A DNA stretch of 64,000 nucleotides from the NCBI RefSeq assembly GCF_020873875.1, contig NZ_JAHWGU010000022.1, positions 100,027 to 164,026 on the forward strand. Reading direction: 5' to 3'. The notes beneath the pieces were generated by a model. That model was given only the letters and a program-made list of their open reading frames with translations, made no database searches and had not been told where the DNA came from. This DNA comes from Actinoplanes sp. DH11. Lineage in GTDB: Bacteria; Actinomycetota; Actinomycetes; Mycobacteriales; Micromonosporaceae. A program made the position numbers and the translations under genes. Position 1 is the first letter of the stretch. Every line of letters starts with the position of its first letter. Shown in pieces: positions 1-7,173 of this stretch.

Positions 1-476
1 GTGCACTCCAATGAGCCCCCGGGAATCAATCCAGATGGATATCCCGACAGGCATCAAGACAGAAGGCAGCGCAAACTAGCAGTGTAGCCGCTCGGCTAAC
101 CGCTGTCCAGCCCACACCCGAGGTCGCCCGCGGAACCTGCCCCTGCCGGCGCTGACCTGCTCAAACGCAGTCAACCCGGGACGGGGCCGCTCAGAGACGC
201 GGCAGCTCTCCCTCGGGTGCCGGTCTGCGGGACCGGTCGTCAAACCAGTTACCCACAGCGCGGCTGTCGCAAGCGCGGAAACTTGCTGATGTCAGCGTGC
301 CTGTCAGGGGACACACAGTCAAGGGCTGTGCCGCGGGTCGGACCGGCACGGTCATCCACCCGACGCACCAAAGGGACCATAACGCATGAAAGATGAGCTT
401 TGACAGGCTTTGACACCCGGCTCGGCCACCGTCCGGACCGACCCCGGTGACCAGCCGCGACATCCACCGGAAACAC
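1..476. other. Non-coding spacer downstream of rplL
   Basis: No convincing gene is visible here. Short open frames exist on both strands, but none has a ribosome binding site or recognisable protein. The spacer follows rplL, where rpoB normally lies, so it is probably the long rplL-rpoB leader. It carries a promoter-like pair at 81-109 pointing out of the window. Confidence 0.6.
81..109 (-). promoter_or_regulatory. Putative promoter, probably for rpoB
   Basis: Read on the minus strand there is a TGGACA -35 box, a 17-bp spacer and a TACACT -10 box, close to the housekeeping sigma consensus. It points toward coordinate 1 and beyond, where rpoB is expected in this gene order. Assignment to rpoB is inference. 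Confidence 0.45.
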
Positions 477-510
477 CGATGGCGGGGATCCCGGAGGACC
501 CCCGCCATCG
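477..510 (-). terminator. Terminator or attenuator hairpin after rplL
   Basis: Perfect 11-bp inverted repeat (arms 477-487 and 500-510, 12-nt loop), 25 bases past the rplL stop. There is no T-tract, as is common for actinobacterial stem-loops, so it may end or attenuate the rplJL transcript before rpoB. Confidence 0.55.
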
Positions 511-535
511 ACGGAAAACGCTGGAGAGCGTTAGA

Positions 536-922
536 TCACTTGAGGGTGACCTTGGCGCCTTCGCCCTCGAGCTTGGCCTTGGCGGCCTCGGCCTTCTCCT
601 TGTTGACGCCCTCGAGGATCGCCTTCGGCGCGCCCTCAACGGTGTCCTTGGCCTCCTTGAGGCCCAGGCCGGTCAGCTCACGCACGACCTTGATGACCTG
701 GATCTTCTTGCCGCCGTCGCTCTCGAGGACGACGTCGAAGGAGTCCTGCTCCGCCGCGGCCTCGGGGGCGCCGCCACCGGCAGCCGGGCCGGCCGCGATC
801 GCGACCGGAGCGGCGGCGGTGACCTCGAAGGTCTCCTCGAACTGCTTCACGAACTCGGAGAGCTCGATCAGCGTCATCTCCTTGAACGCGTCAAGCAGCT
901 CGTCGGTGCTGAGCTTCGCCAT
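536..922 (-). CDS. rplL: 50S ribosomal protein L7/L12
   Basis: 128-residue stalk protein that recruits translation factors to the ribosome as dimers bound to L10. The product begins MAKLSTDELLDAF, has the alanine/glycine-rich hinge around residues 38-55, and the conserved C-terminal globular domain (GLGLKEAKDTVEGAP, KEKAEAAKAKLE) that contacts EF-Tu and EF-G. An in-frame ATG three codons upstream (931) is possible, but MAKLST is the family start and has a purine-rich RBS before it. It lies 57 bp after rplJ in the usual order and is followed by a strong hairpin. Length is normal. Confidence 0.97.
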   Translation of the reverse strand: MAKLSTDELLDAFKEMTLIELSEFVKQFEETFEVTAAAPVAIAAGPAAGGGAPEAAAEQDSFDVVLESDGGKKIQVIKVVRELTGLGLKEAKDTVEGAPKAILEGVNKEKAEAAKAKLEGEGAKVTLK

Positions 923-979
923 ATCTGGCAACCTTTCCTAGCTTTGAACTAAAAAGTTTGTTCGGAACCGCAAGGCCGA

Positions 980-1528
980 TCAGGCCTCGGCGGAACCTTC
1001 TTCCTTCTCGCGCTTCTCCTGCAGGGCCGCCCCGAGGCGAGCCACCTGCGACAGCGGGGCCTGGAAAAGGCCTGCCGCCTTGGTCAGGTTGCCCTTCATG
1101 GCGCCGGCCAGCTTGGCCAGCAGCACCTCACGGGACTCGAGGTCAGCAAGCTTGTTGACCTCGTCCGCCGTGAGAGCCTTGCCCTCGAAGACACCGCCCT
1201 TGATGACGAGAACGGGGTGGGCCTTGGCGAAGGCACGAAGGCCCTTGGCCGCCTCGACCACATCACCCTTCACGAAGGCGAGCGCGGTAGGACCGGTGAA
1301 CAGCGCGTCGAGACCCTCGATGCCCGCGTCGTTTGCCGCACGCTTCGCGAGGGTGTTCTTCGCGACCGCGTACTTCGCCTCGCTGCCCAGCGAGCGACGG
1401 AGCTCAGTGAGCTCCTTCACGGTGAGGCCGCGGTATTCGGTCAACACGGTGGCCGAAGAGGCACGGAAGTGATCCGTGAGCTCGTCAACAGCCGAAGCCT
1501 TGTCGGCCCGGACCGGCTTGTCCGCCAT
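980..1528 (-). CDS. rplJ: 50S ribosomal protein L10
   Basis: 182-residue L10, the base of the ribosomal stalk that binds 23S rRNA and carries the L7/L12 dimers. The N-terminal motif ADKASAVDELTDHF and the core EYRGLTVKELTELRRSL are typical, as is the charged C-terminal helix that docks L7/L12. ATG at 1528 is preceded by a strong GAGAGGAGG-type RBS. The gene has its own long leader (1529-1727) rather than being directly behind rplA; an ABC transporter pair intervenes. Autoregulation by L10-L12 binding to the leader is expected from the family. Confidence 0.97.
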   Translation of the reverse strand: MADKPVRADKASAVDELTDHFRASSATVLTEYRGLTVKELTELRRSLGSEAKYAVAKNTLAKRAANDAGIEGLDALFTGPTALAFVKGDVVEAAKGLRAFAKAHPVLVIKGGVFEGKALTADEVNKLADLESREVLLAKLAGAMKGNLTKAAGLFQAPLSQVARLGAALQEKREKEEGSAEA

Positions 1529-1727
1529 GTCCCTCCTCTCTCAGTGCTCAGCCACTGGTCGAGAGGGCCCGGACAAGCAAAACGCCCCGGCGCAGGGGCA
1601 CGGGGCGACATCAGGCACGCAGCTTTCGCATGCTGGATCACAGCCGTTCTCCCTGCGCAGGTCGCCCGCTCGTGCGGAACCTTCGGCCGCGGCGTCCGTC
1701 TTGGTGACGGCCACTGCGGCGACCAGC
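1529..1727 (-). ncRNA. Probable ribosomal protein L10 leader
   Basis: About 200 bases of structured, non-coding 5' leader lie between a promoter-like site and rplJ. It contains several short stems and ends with an attenuator-like hairpin (1583-1607) with a T-run, as in L10 leaders that bind the L10(L12)4 complex. I call it from position and structure only; a covariance-model search would settle it. Confidence 0.5.
1579..1607 (-). terminator. Attenuator-like hairpin in the rplJ leader
   Basis: On the minus strand CGCCCCG and CGGGGCG (7-bp stem, 11-nt loop) are followed directly by TTTT. It lies about 50 bases before the rplJ start, so it could stop transcription before the gene when the leader folds that way. 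Confidence 0.5.
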
Positions 1728-1755
1728 GGTCTATGGGTGGAACTTCGAAAAGCAA
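1728..1755 (-). promoter_or_regulatory. Putative rplJ promoter
   Basis: Minus-strand TTGCTT and TAGACC boxes separated by 16 bp, placed so that transcription would begin at the upstream edge of the proposed L10 leader. The match to the consensus is moderate. Confidence 0.35.
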
Positions 1756-1848
1756 CAGTACGCGGACCGGCCGCCGAAACCAAATCGGGCCCGTCACGTC
1801 ACACCCAGGGATTCCGCCCGGCCCGCCACCTGGGCAACGCGAGGACTC

Positions 1849-2547
1849 TCAGGACCGGCCGCGACGCAGGCGGGCGTAGAGCGCCAGGGCCGCCGCACAC
1901 CACAGCAGCGCCCACCCGGCGAGTCCGAGCAGGACACCGGCGGCCGGGGCGGTCCCCTCGCTCAGCGCCCGTGCGGTCGCCATCACCGGAGGCGCCAGCC
2001 ACGGTGCGATCGAACCACGCAGACCCAGCACCACCGTCAGCACCGAACCGGTGACCAGCACCGCGACACCGGGCAGCACCCGCCGGGTCACCGCCCGGCC
2101 GGACAGCGCGCCCAGCGCCAGCGCACCGAGCAGCGCGAGCAGGTGGGCCAGCACCCCCAGCAGCACACCGACCGCCGTGGACGGTTCGCCGGAACCCGGC
2201 AGCGGGCTGCGGATACCGCCGAACGGGATCGGAGCCAGCATTGCCAGCAGGCACACGCCCAGCCCGAGCACGGCGGCAGCGAGCAGGCCGGCGGCGGCCT
2301 CCCGGAGCCCTCCGACGGCGACGCGGGCCAGCCGGCGCTGCACGTCCGGCTCGGTGTCCAGCACCAGCTTGGTGATCCAGGCCAGCACCGCGAAGAGCGC
2401 CGCGGCCGAGTATCCGTATGCCGAGGCCGGCGGCGAGGCGGCGCCACCGTGCAGGACGGAGAGCACCACGAGCACCGCGACGAGGGGGGCCAGCGCGCGG
2501 CCGCTGCGCAGGAAGCCGGCCGTCCGCATCCGGGCGAGCGCGATCAT
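1849..2547 (-). CDS. ABC transporter membrane subunit
   Basis: 232-residue integral membrane protein, likely the permease half of an ABC exporter with the ATPase encoded just upstream. It shows about six hydrophobic segments (for example LAPLVAVLVVLSVLHGG near residue 20, GLLAAAVLGLGVCLLAML near 88 and GVLLGLAGWALLWCAAAL near 208) and an ALARMRTAGFLRSGR cytoplasmic N-terminus. Its ATG overlaps the ATPase stop (ATGA), so the two are translationally coupled. The substrate cannot be read from sequence. The pair interrupts the usual rplA-rplJ adjacency. Confidence 0.8.
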   Translation of the reverse strand: MIALARMRTAGFLRSGRALAPLVAVLVVLSVLHGGAASPPASAYGYSAAALFAVLAWITKLVLDTEPDVQRRLARVAVGGLREAAAGLLAAAVLGLGVCLLAMLAPIPFGGIRSPLPGSGEPSTAVGVLLGVLAHLLALLGALALGALSGRAVTRRVLPGVAVLVTGSVLTVVLGLRGSIAPWLAPPVMATARALSEGTAPAAGVLLGLAGWALLWCAAALALYARLRRGRS

Positions 2548-3356
2548 CGGGGCTCCTCGGCGGTCGCGGACCTCTCCCGTACGCCCAGCACACGGTGACC
2601 GGAAGCCCGCAGCCGGACCACAGCCGCGTCGGCCTCGTGCCGGCGCACCACCACCTCCACGACCACGTCGTCCGCAGCGACCTCGCCCGCGGTCCGCTCG
2701 CCCGCCCTGGGCGGCTCGCCCGCGGCTCGCCCGGCCGTCGCCGACGGGCACGGCTCGGGTGCCTGGCGCAGCTCGCCGTCGGTGAGCAGCCAGTGCTCCG
2801 CGTCGGGGAGGCCGGCGATCTCGCCGCGGTGATCGCTCACCAGGACCGCTCCCCCGCCGCCGGTGACCTCGGCGACGATCTCCGGGACCAGGGTGCGGGA
2901 GGCGGCGTCCAGACCCTCCCAGGGCTCGTCGAGCACCAGCAGGCCGGGCGGGGCGAGCAGGGCCTGGGCAAGCCCCACCTTCTGCGCAGTGCCCTTGGAG
3001 AGATCGGTGAGCGCGGTGCCGGCGTGCGGTGCGAGGCCGAGGCGCTCCACCCACGGATCGGCGGCCGCCGGGGGCAGACCGCGCACCTGGGCCATCGCGC
3101 GCAGGTAGCCGATCGCGGTGAACGGCTGCGCGGCCGGAAAACGCTCCGGAACCCAGCCGACCACGGCCGGACGGTCCCGGACCGCGCCACGCACCGGGCG
3201 CAGGACGCCGGCGGCCAGCTGGAGCAGGGTGGACTTGCCGGCGCCGTTCGGGCCCAGCACCACCACGGTCCGGCCGGCCTCCACGGTGGCCTCGGCGCCG
3301 CGCAGGGCCCAGGGCGCGCGCCGGGCGTACCGGAACCAGACGCCCTCGAAACGCAT
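2544..3356 (-). CDS. ABC transporter ATP-binding protein
   Basis: 270-residue ABC ATPase. Walker A GPNGAGKST is near residue 35, the Q-loop region follows, the signature appears as LSKGTAQK (a variant of LSGGQ) near 120, Walker B is LLVLDEP near 140, and the H-loop is SDHRGE. The last 75 residues are an Arg/Ala/Glu-rich extension beyond the usual domain. It is coupled by ATGA to the permease gene downstream. It starts 74 bp after the rplA stop, beyond a strong terminator, so it probably has its own weak promoter or relies on read-through. Confidence 0.88.
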   Translation of the reverse strand: MRFEGVWFRYARRAPWALRGAEATVEAGRTVVVLGPNGAGKSTLLQLAAGVLRPVRGAVRDRPAVVGWVPERFPAAQPFTAIGYLRAMAQVRGLPPAAADPWVERLGLAPHAGTALTDLSKGTAQKVGLAQALLAPPGLLVLDEPWEGLDAASRTLVPEIVAEVTGGGGAVLVSDHRGEIAGLPDAEHWLLTDGELRQAPEPCPSATAGRAAGEPPRAGERTAGEVAADDVVVEVVVRRHEADAAVVRLRASGHRVLGVRERSATAEEPR

Positions 3357-3374
3357 GGCCGGAAGCCTCCCACG

Positions 3375-3404
3375 AAAAAGCCCCCGGGGATGTCCCCGGG
3401 GGCT
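3375..3404 (-). terminator. Intrinsic terminator after rplA
   Basis: A 12-bp perfect stem (arms 3379-3390 and 3393-3404) with a minimal loop, followed on the minus strand by TTTTT. This is the clearest rho-independent terminator in the window. It separates the nusG-rplA unit from the ABC transporter and rplJL genes. Confidence 0.85.
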
Positions 3405-3430
3405 TCGTTCGTTGCTGGAATCGCCGGCTG

Positions 3431-4150
3431 TCAGCCCTCGGACGAGTCGCCGCGCAGGTTCTTCACCGCGTTCGGGTCGATCTGCACGCCCGGGCCCATC
3501 GTGGTGGCGACGGTGACCTTCTTCAGGTACTTGCCCTTGGCGGCGGACGGCTTGGCCCGGAGGACCTCGTCGAGCACCGCGGCGTAGTTGTCGACCAGCT
3601 GCTCCGGCGAGAAGGACGCCTTGCCGATGATCATGTGCAGGTTCGAGTGCTTGTCCACCCGGAAGGTGATCTTGCCGCCCTTGATCTCGTTGACGGCCTT
3701 GGTCACGTCCATGGTGACGGTGCCGGTCTTCGGGTTCGGCATGAGGCCACGCGGGCCGAGGATCCGGGCGATGCGACCGATCTTGGCCATCTGGTCCGGC
3801 GTCGCGATCGCGGCGTCGAAGTCCAGCCAGCCACCCTGGATCCGGGCAACGAGCTCGTCGGTGCCGACCTCGTCGGCGCCGGCCGCGACGGCCTCCTCGG
3901 CCTTCGCGCCCTGGGCGAAGACGATCACGCGGGCGGTCTTACCGGTGCCGTGCGGCAGGTTGACCGTGCCGCGGACCATCTGGTCCGCCTTACGCGGGTC
4001 CACACCGAGGCGCATCGCGACCTCGACGGTGGCGTCGAACTTGACCGGGTTCGTCTCCTTGGCGAGAGCGACCGCGTCCTTGGGCTCGTAGAGCTTGTCG
4101 GCGTCGATCTTCGCCGCGGCGGCGCGGTAAGCCTTGCTGCGCTGTGCCAT
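3431..4150 (-). CDS. rplA: 50S ribosomal protein L1
   Basis: 239-residue L1, which forms the mobile L1 stalk of the large subunit and represses its own operon by binding mRNA. Family blocks are present: FDATVEVAMRLGVDPRKADQ, RGTVNLPHGTGK, GRIARILGPRGLMPNPK and the C-terminal VATTMGPGVQ. ATG at 4150 is preceded by AGGAGT, 8 bases away; a longer open frame upstream is just leader. It lies directly after nusG, whereas rplK (L11) normally stands between them. A hairpin with L1-site character lies just upstream. Confidence 0.97.
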   Translation of the reverse strand: MAQRSKAYRAAAAKIDADKLYEPKDAVALAKETNPVKFDATVEVAMRLGVDPRKADQMVRGTVNLPHGTGKTARVIVFAQGAKAEEAVAAGADEVGTDELVARIQGGWLDFDAAIATPDQMAKIGRIARILGPRGLMPNPKTGTVTMDVTKAVNEIKGGKITFRVDKHSNLHMIIGKASFSPEQLVDNYAAVLDEVLRAKPSAAKGKYLKKVTVATTMGPGVQIDPNAVKNLRGDSSEG

Positions 4151-4169
4151 TTCTTTTACTCCTGTGGTT

Positions 4170-4214
4170 GTTGGCGGGGCCGCCTGGATGCGGCCCCTCC
4201 CACTGACATCGCCG
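4170..4214 (-). promoter_or_regulatory. Possible L1 autoregulatory mRNA site upstream of rplA
   Basis: On the minus strand GATGTCAGTGGGAGG is followed by a perfect 8-bp hairpin (arms 4176-4183 and 4190-4197, 6-nt loop) and then CCAACAACCAC. The GTGGGAGG element beside a stem resembles the 23S rRNA feature bound by L1, and L1 is known to repress its own mRNA. It is followed by the rplA RBS. Functional assignment is inference. Confidence 0.45.
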
Positions 4215-4244
4215 AGCCCCCGCACGGTGGCGGAGCGCCCGCGA

Positions 4245-4979
4245 TCAGATCTTGGTGACCTGGTTGAAGTTCAGCTCGACCGGGGTCTCCCGGCCGAAGA
4301 TCGACACCAGGACCTTGAGCTTCTGCTGGTCGGCGTTGATCTCGCTGATCGAGGCCGGCAGCGAGGCGAACGCGCCGTCGGTGACCGTGACCGAGTCGCC
4401 GACCTCGAAGTCGAGGACCTTGATCTCGGGCTTCGCCTTCTTCTCCTCGGCCTGCACGGCCGGGGCCAGCCACTTCAGCACCTCGTCGAGCGAGAGCGGC
4501 GCGGGCCGGTCGACCCGGTCGGTGGCGCCGACGAACCCGGTCACGCCCGGCGTGTTGCGCACACACGAGTACGACTCGGGGGTCAGGTCCATCCGGACCA
4601 GGATGTAGCCGGGGAAAACCTTGGCCTGCACCTGGTTGCGCTTGCCGTTCTTGACCTCGACCTCTTCGCGGGTCGGAACCTCGACCTGGAAGATGAAATC
4701 CTCCATGTCGAGGCTCGTGATGCGGGTCTCGAGGTTCGTCTTGACCTTGTTCTCGTAACCGGCGTAGGAGTGCACCACGTACCAGTCGCCGGGCGCGTAA
4801 CGCAGCTTCTGCCGCAGCTCCTTGACGGGGTCGTAGTCCTCGTCGGCCTCGGGCTCGGGCGCCTGGGTGGCGACCGGCTCAGCCGCCGCCTCTGCCGACT
4901 CGTCCTCTACCGACTCGTCGGTGTCCAGCGACGACTGCTCGTCAGTAGACTGCGCGGTCTCGTCGTCGTACTCAGGCAC
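4245..4979 (-). CDS. nusG: Transcription termination/antitermination factor NusG
   Basis: 244-residue NusG. After an acidic N-terminal extension of about 55 residues typical of actinobacteria come the NGN domain (GDWYVVHSYAGYENKVK, KVFPGYILVRMDL, FVGATDRVDRPAPLS) and the KOW domain (FEVGDSVTVTDGAFASLPASI). It binds RNA polymerase and links transcription to Rho or to the ribosome. It lies 47 bp downstream of secE, the standard order. Only 94 bp separate its stop from rplA. Confidence 0.97.
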   Translation of the reverse strand: MPEYDDETAQSTDEQSSLDTDESVEDESAEAAAEPVATQAPEPEADEDYDPVKELRQKLRYAPGDWYVVHSYAGYENKVKTNLETRITSLDMEDFIFQVEVPTREEVEVKNGKRNQVQAKVFPGYILVRMDLTPESYSCVRNTPGVTGFVGATDRVDRPAPLSLDEVLKWLAPAVQAEEKKAKPEIKVLDFEVGDSVTVTDGAFASLPASISEINADQQKLKVLVSIFGRETPVELNFNQVTKI

Positions 4980-5026
4980 GCTCGCTCACTTCTCCAGATC
5001 AAGTCTTCAGGTCAGGGATCGACGGG

Positions 5027-5392
5027 CTAGCCGAGCGCCCAGAGGATGCCCTTGCCGAAGGCGTAGTCCAGGCCGGCCACGATGGCCGTCACGACCGTCA
5101 CGAAGACGATCACGACGCTCGTGTAGGTCAGCAGCTCGCGGCGGGTCGGCCAGATGACCTTGCGGAGCTCGCTGACGACCTCGCGGAAGAAGCCACCCAC
5201 GCGGCCGAGCGGGCCACCGCGACGCTTCTTGGCCTTGGGGCTGTCCGAGTCGGCCGAACGCTCGGCCACCGCGGTGCCACCGCCACGGGTCGCCGCGTCG
5301 TCGGCGTCGTCCGCCACGTCACCGCCGGTGGAGTCGTCGAGCAGCTCGTCGTCACCCGGGACGTCGTCACCGGGCCGGTCCTTGTCGGCCAC
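5027..5392 (-). CDS. secE: Preprotein translocase subunit SecE
   Basis: 121-residue protein with a long acidic N-terminal region and a C-terminal SecE domain: GGFFREVVSELRKVIWPTRRELLTYT, the conserved amphipathic helix, then a single membrane segment (VVIVFVTVVTAIVAGLDYAFG). SecE stabilises SecY in the inner-membrane translocon. The short form with one transmembrane helix is normal outside enterobacteria. It lies between tRNA-Trp and nusG and is probably co-transcribed with both. Confidence 0.95.
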   Translation of the reverse strand: MADKDRPGDDVPGDDELLDDSTGGDVADDADDAATRGGGTAVAERSADSDSPKAKKRRGGPLGRVGGFFREVVSELRKVIWPTRRELLTYTSVVIVFVTVVTAIVAGLDYAFGKGILWALG

Positions 5393-5500
5393 TTCGCCCT
5401 ACTCCCGTCGTCGGTGGGTCGTGATGTTCCCGTCAGCGCTCGACCGGACGCGGAATTTGTGCGGACCGCGCACCGGGCGGGCACGTCGAGGAGGAATGCG

Positions 5501-5573
<73 letters not shown>

Positions 5574-5618
5574 TCGCGGGACCTGGGCCATTAACGGCTC
5601 AGAACCCCACGGCGCACC

Positions 5619-5648
5619 AGTGTACGGGTACGCCCGGCGTTATCCCAA
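5619..5648 (-). promoter_or_regulatory. Putative promoter for tRNA-Trp-secE-nusG
   Basis: Minus-strand TTGGGA and TACACT boxes with an 18-bp spacer, about 45 bp before the tRNA-Trp 5' end. The -10 box is good; the spacer is one base long. Confidence 0.4.
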
Positions 5649-5654
5649 CCCGGG

Positions 5655-6080
5655 CTACCGCTTCCTGATGAGCGCCTGTGCCAAGGACAGTACCTTGTCG
5701 CCGTTGCACGTGGCGGTCAGGCTCAGCCGGGTGTGTCCCTCGGCGGTGATCTCCTTCACCGTGCCGGTCACGACGACCTCGGTGCCCTCGTCCGTGTCGG
5801 GCACCGGAACCGGCCGTGCGAAGCGCACGCCGAACTCGACGACGGCGTCCGGGGCACCGGCCCACGCCGTGACCGCGCGACCGACCAGGGCCATGGTGAA
5901 CATGCCGTGCGCGATGACGCCGGGCAGGCCGACCGCCGTCGCCGTCCGCTCACTCCAGTGGATCGGGTTGAAGTCACCCGAGGCGCCCGCGTAACGCACC
6001 AGATCCGCCCGGGTGACCCGGAAGGTATGAGGCTGAAGAACCTCGACAGTGCTGACTGATTCGCTCGCAAGCTCGCTCAT
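5655..6080 (-). CDS. MaoC-family (R)-hydratase, HadB-like
   Basis: 141-residue hot-dog fold hydratase. The hydratase motif is intact: YAGASGDFNPIHWSE near residue 31, with the catalytic Asp and His spaced D-x4-H, then GVIAHGMFTMALVG. In mycobacteria the homologous HadB pairs with HadA as (3R)-hydroxyacyl-ACP dehydratase of FAS-II. Its ATG overlaps the stop of the HadA-like gene (ATGA), so a heterodimer is likely. This organism probably does not make mycolic acids, so the substrate is uncertain. Confidence 0.85.
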   Translation of the reverse strand: MSELASESVSTVEVLQPHTFRVTRADLVRYAGASGDFNPIHWSERTATAVGLPGVIAHGMFTMALVGRAVTAWAGAPDAVVEFGVRFARPVPVPDTDEGTEVVVTGTVKEITAEGHTRLSLTATCNGDKVLSLAQALIRKR

Positions 6081-6532
6081 GCCGCCCCCTCGACGCCGCG
6101 CTGCACCAGTTTCGACCAGACCGTGACGACCGGGTCGCCGCCCTCGGTGCTGACCTCGGTCCGGGTGGTGATGAACTCGTGCCCGCCGCGGCTGGTGATC
6201 TCCTCGACCGAGTTCACACAGACCAGGGCGTCGCCGGCGACAACCGGGCGGGTGTAGGCGAAACGCTGGTCGCCGTGGACCACGCGGGTGTAGTCGAGGC
6301 CGAGCTCCGGGTCCGAGATGATCTGCCGGCTGGCAGCCATCGTGAACACGATCGGGAAGGTGGGAGGAGCCACCACGTCGGCGTAGCCGGCGGCACGGGC
6401 AGCTTCGGGGTCGAGGTATTCCGCGTCGGTGGCACCGATCGCCCGGGCGAACTCACGGATCTTCTCCCGGCCCACGAGATAGGGCTCGGTGGCGGGCCAG
6501 CTGCGGCCGACGAAGGACTGGTCCAGGGACAT
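6077..6532 (-). CDS. MaoC N-terminal-domain protein, HadA-like
   Basis: 151 residues from MSLDQSF. An ATG three codons upstream is possible but less typical. The family motif REKIREFARAIG, the YADVVAPPTFPIVF segment and VVHGDQRFAYTRPVVAGD are visible. It is the non-catalytic or stabilising partner of the HadB-like protein in the mycobacterial dehydratase. It is translationally coupled to that gene and sits between rpmG and tRNA-Trp, its conserved actinobacterial position. Confidence 0.85.
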   Translation of the reverse strand: MSLDQSFVGRSWPATEPYLVGREKIREFARAIGATDAEYLDPEAARAAGYADVVAPPTFPIVFTMAASRQIISDPELGLDYTRVVHGDQRFAYTRPVVAGDALVCVNSVEEITSRGGHEFITTRTEVSTEGGDPVVTVWSKLVQRGVEGAA

Positions 6533-6602
6533 GCCCCACAAACTACTCTGCGCCGCCCGGAAGACTCCGGACGGCGCAGGGTGAAACTCTTGGTGCGGAA
6601 GC

Positions 6603-6770
6603 TCAGCGCGTCTCGCGGTGCAGGGTGTGCTTCCCGTCGCGCGGGCAGAACTTCTTCAGCTCAACCCGGTCCGGGTCGTTACGCCGGTTCTTCTTGGTGA
6701 TGTAGTTCCGGTCCTTGCACTCCGTACACGCCAGGGTGATCTTCGGACGGACGTCGGTCGCCTTGGCCAC
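6603..6770 (-). CDS. rpmG: 50S ribosomal protein L33
   Basis: 55-residue ribosomal protein, GTG start. The sequence has VRPKITLACTEC, NYITKKNRRNDPDR and ELKKFCPRDGKH, the hallmarks of L33. It keeps the first zinc-ribbon pair (CTEC) and one cysteine of the second, but the fourth cysteine position reads Asp (CPRD), so it lies between the zinc-binding and zinc-free types. It follows tRNA-Thr and tRNA-Met and precedes the hadAB-like pair. Confidence 0.93.
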   Translation of the reverse strand: MAKATDVRPKITLACTECKDRNYITKKNRRNDPDRVELKKFCPRDGKHTLHRETR

Positions 6771-6882
6771 GGCGGGGTGCCTTCCTGCTAACGGGTTCTA
6801 ACTGACGACGTACCAGCGTAGACGCTGAGGCGGTCGCTCTGCAAAGTGAACCCCGGGATCGAGGTCACTTGGGATATCACAG

Positions 6883-6955
6883 TAGCGGTGGCCGGACTTG
6901 AACCGGCGACACAGCGATTATGAGCCGCTTGCTCTGCCATCTGAGCTACACCGCC
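6883..6955 (-). tRNA. trnM: tRNA-Met (CAT anticodon), elongator
   Basis: Complete minus-strand cloverleaf with acceptor GGCGGTG/CACCGCT (one G-U pair at the end) and anticodon loop CTCATAA giving CAT. The paired first position argues for elongator rather than initiator Met. CCA is not encoded. Confidence 0.93.
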
Positions 6956-7004
6956 GAGCCAGGCTCCAGTTCATCGCCGGCGGGGCGGGGAACGAACCCG
7001 GTTG

Positions 7005-7077
7005 AGCCCCCTTACGGAATCGAACCGTAGACCTTCTCCTTACCATGGAGACGCTCTGCCGACTGAGCTAAGGGGGC
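7005..7077 (-). tRNA. trnT: tRNA-Thr (GGT anticodon)
   Basis: Minus-strand cloverleaf with acceptor GCCCCCT/AGGGGGC, GGTTCGATTCC T-arm and anticodon loop ATGGTAA giving GGT. First gene of the tRNA-Thr/tRNA-Met/rpmG run. Confidence 0.95.
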
Positions 7078-7113
7078 TTGCCGCTTCGCGATCTCTCGCT
7101 CGCTGCAGAAGTA

Positions 7114-7142
7114 AGACTACACGGCCGCCTGCCAGGGGTGAA
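7114..7142 (-). promoter_or_regulatory. Putative promoter for the tRNA-Thr unit
   Basis: Minus-strand TTCACC and TAGTCT boxes separated by exactly 17 bp, 37 bp before the tRNA-Thr 5' end. Good spacing and -10 match. Confidence 0.5.
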
Positions 7143-7173
7143 ATCGGTACCCCCCTGCCCGTGAAAGCGCTGG

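Noticed and set aside
1..535. Small protein genes before rplL
   Set aside because: Several short frames overlap on both strands; none has an RBS or recognisable sequence.
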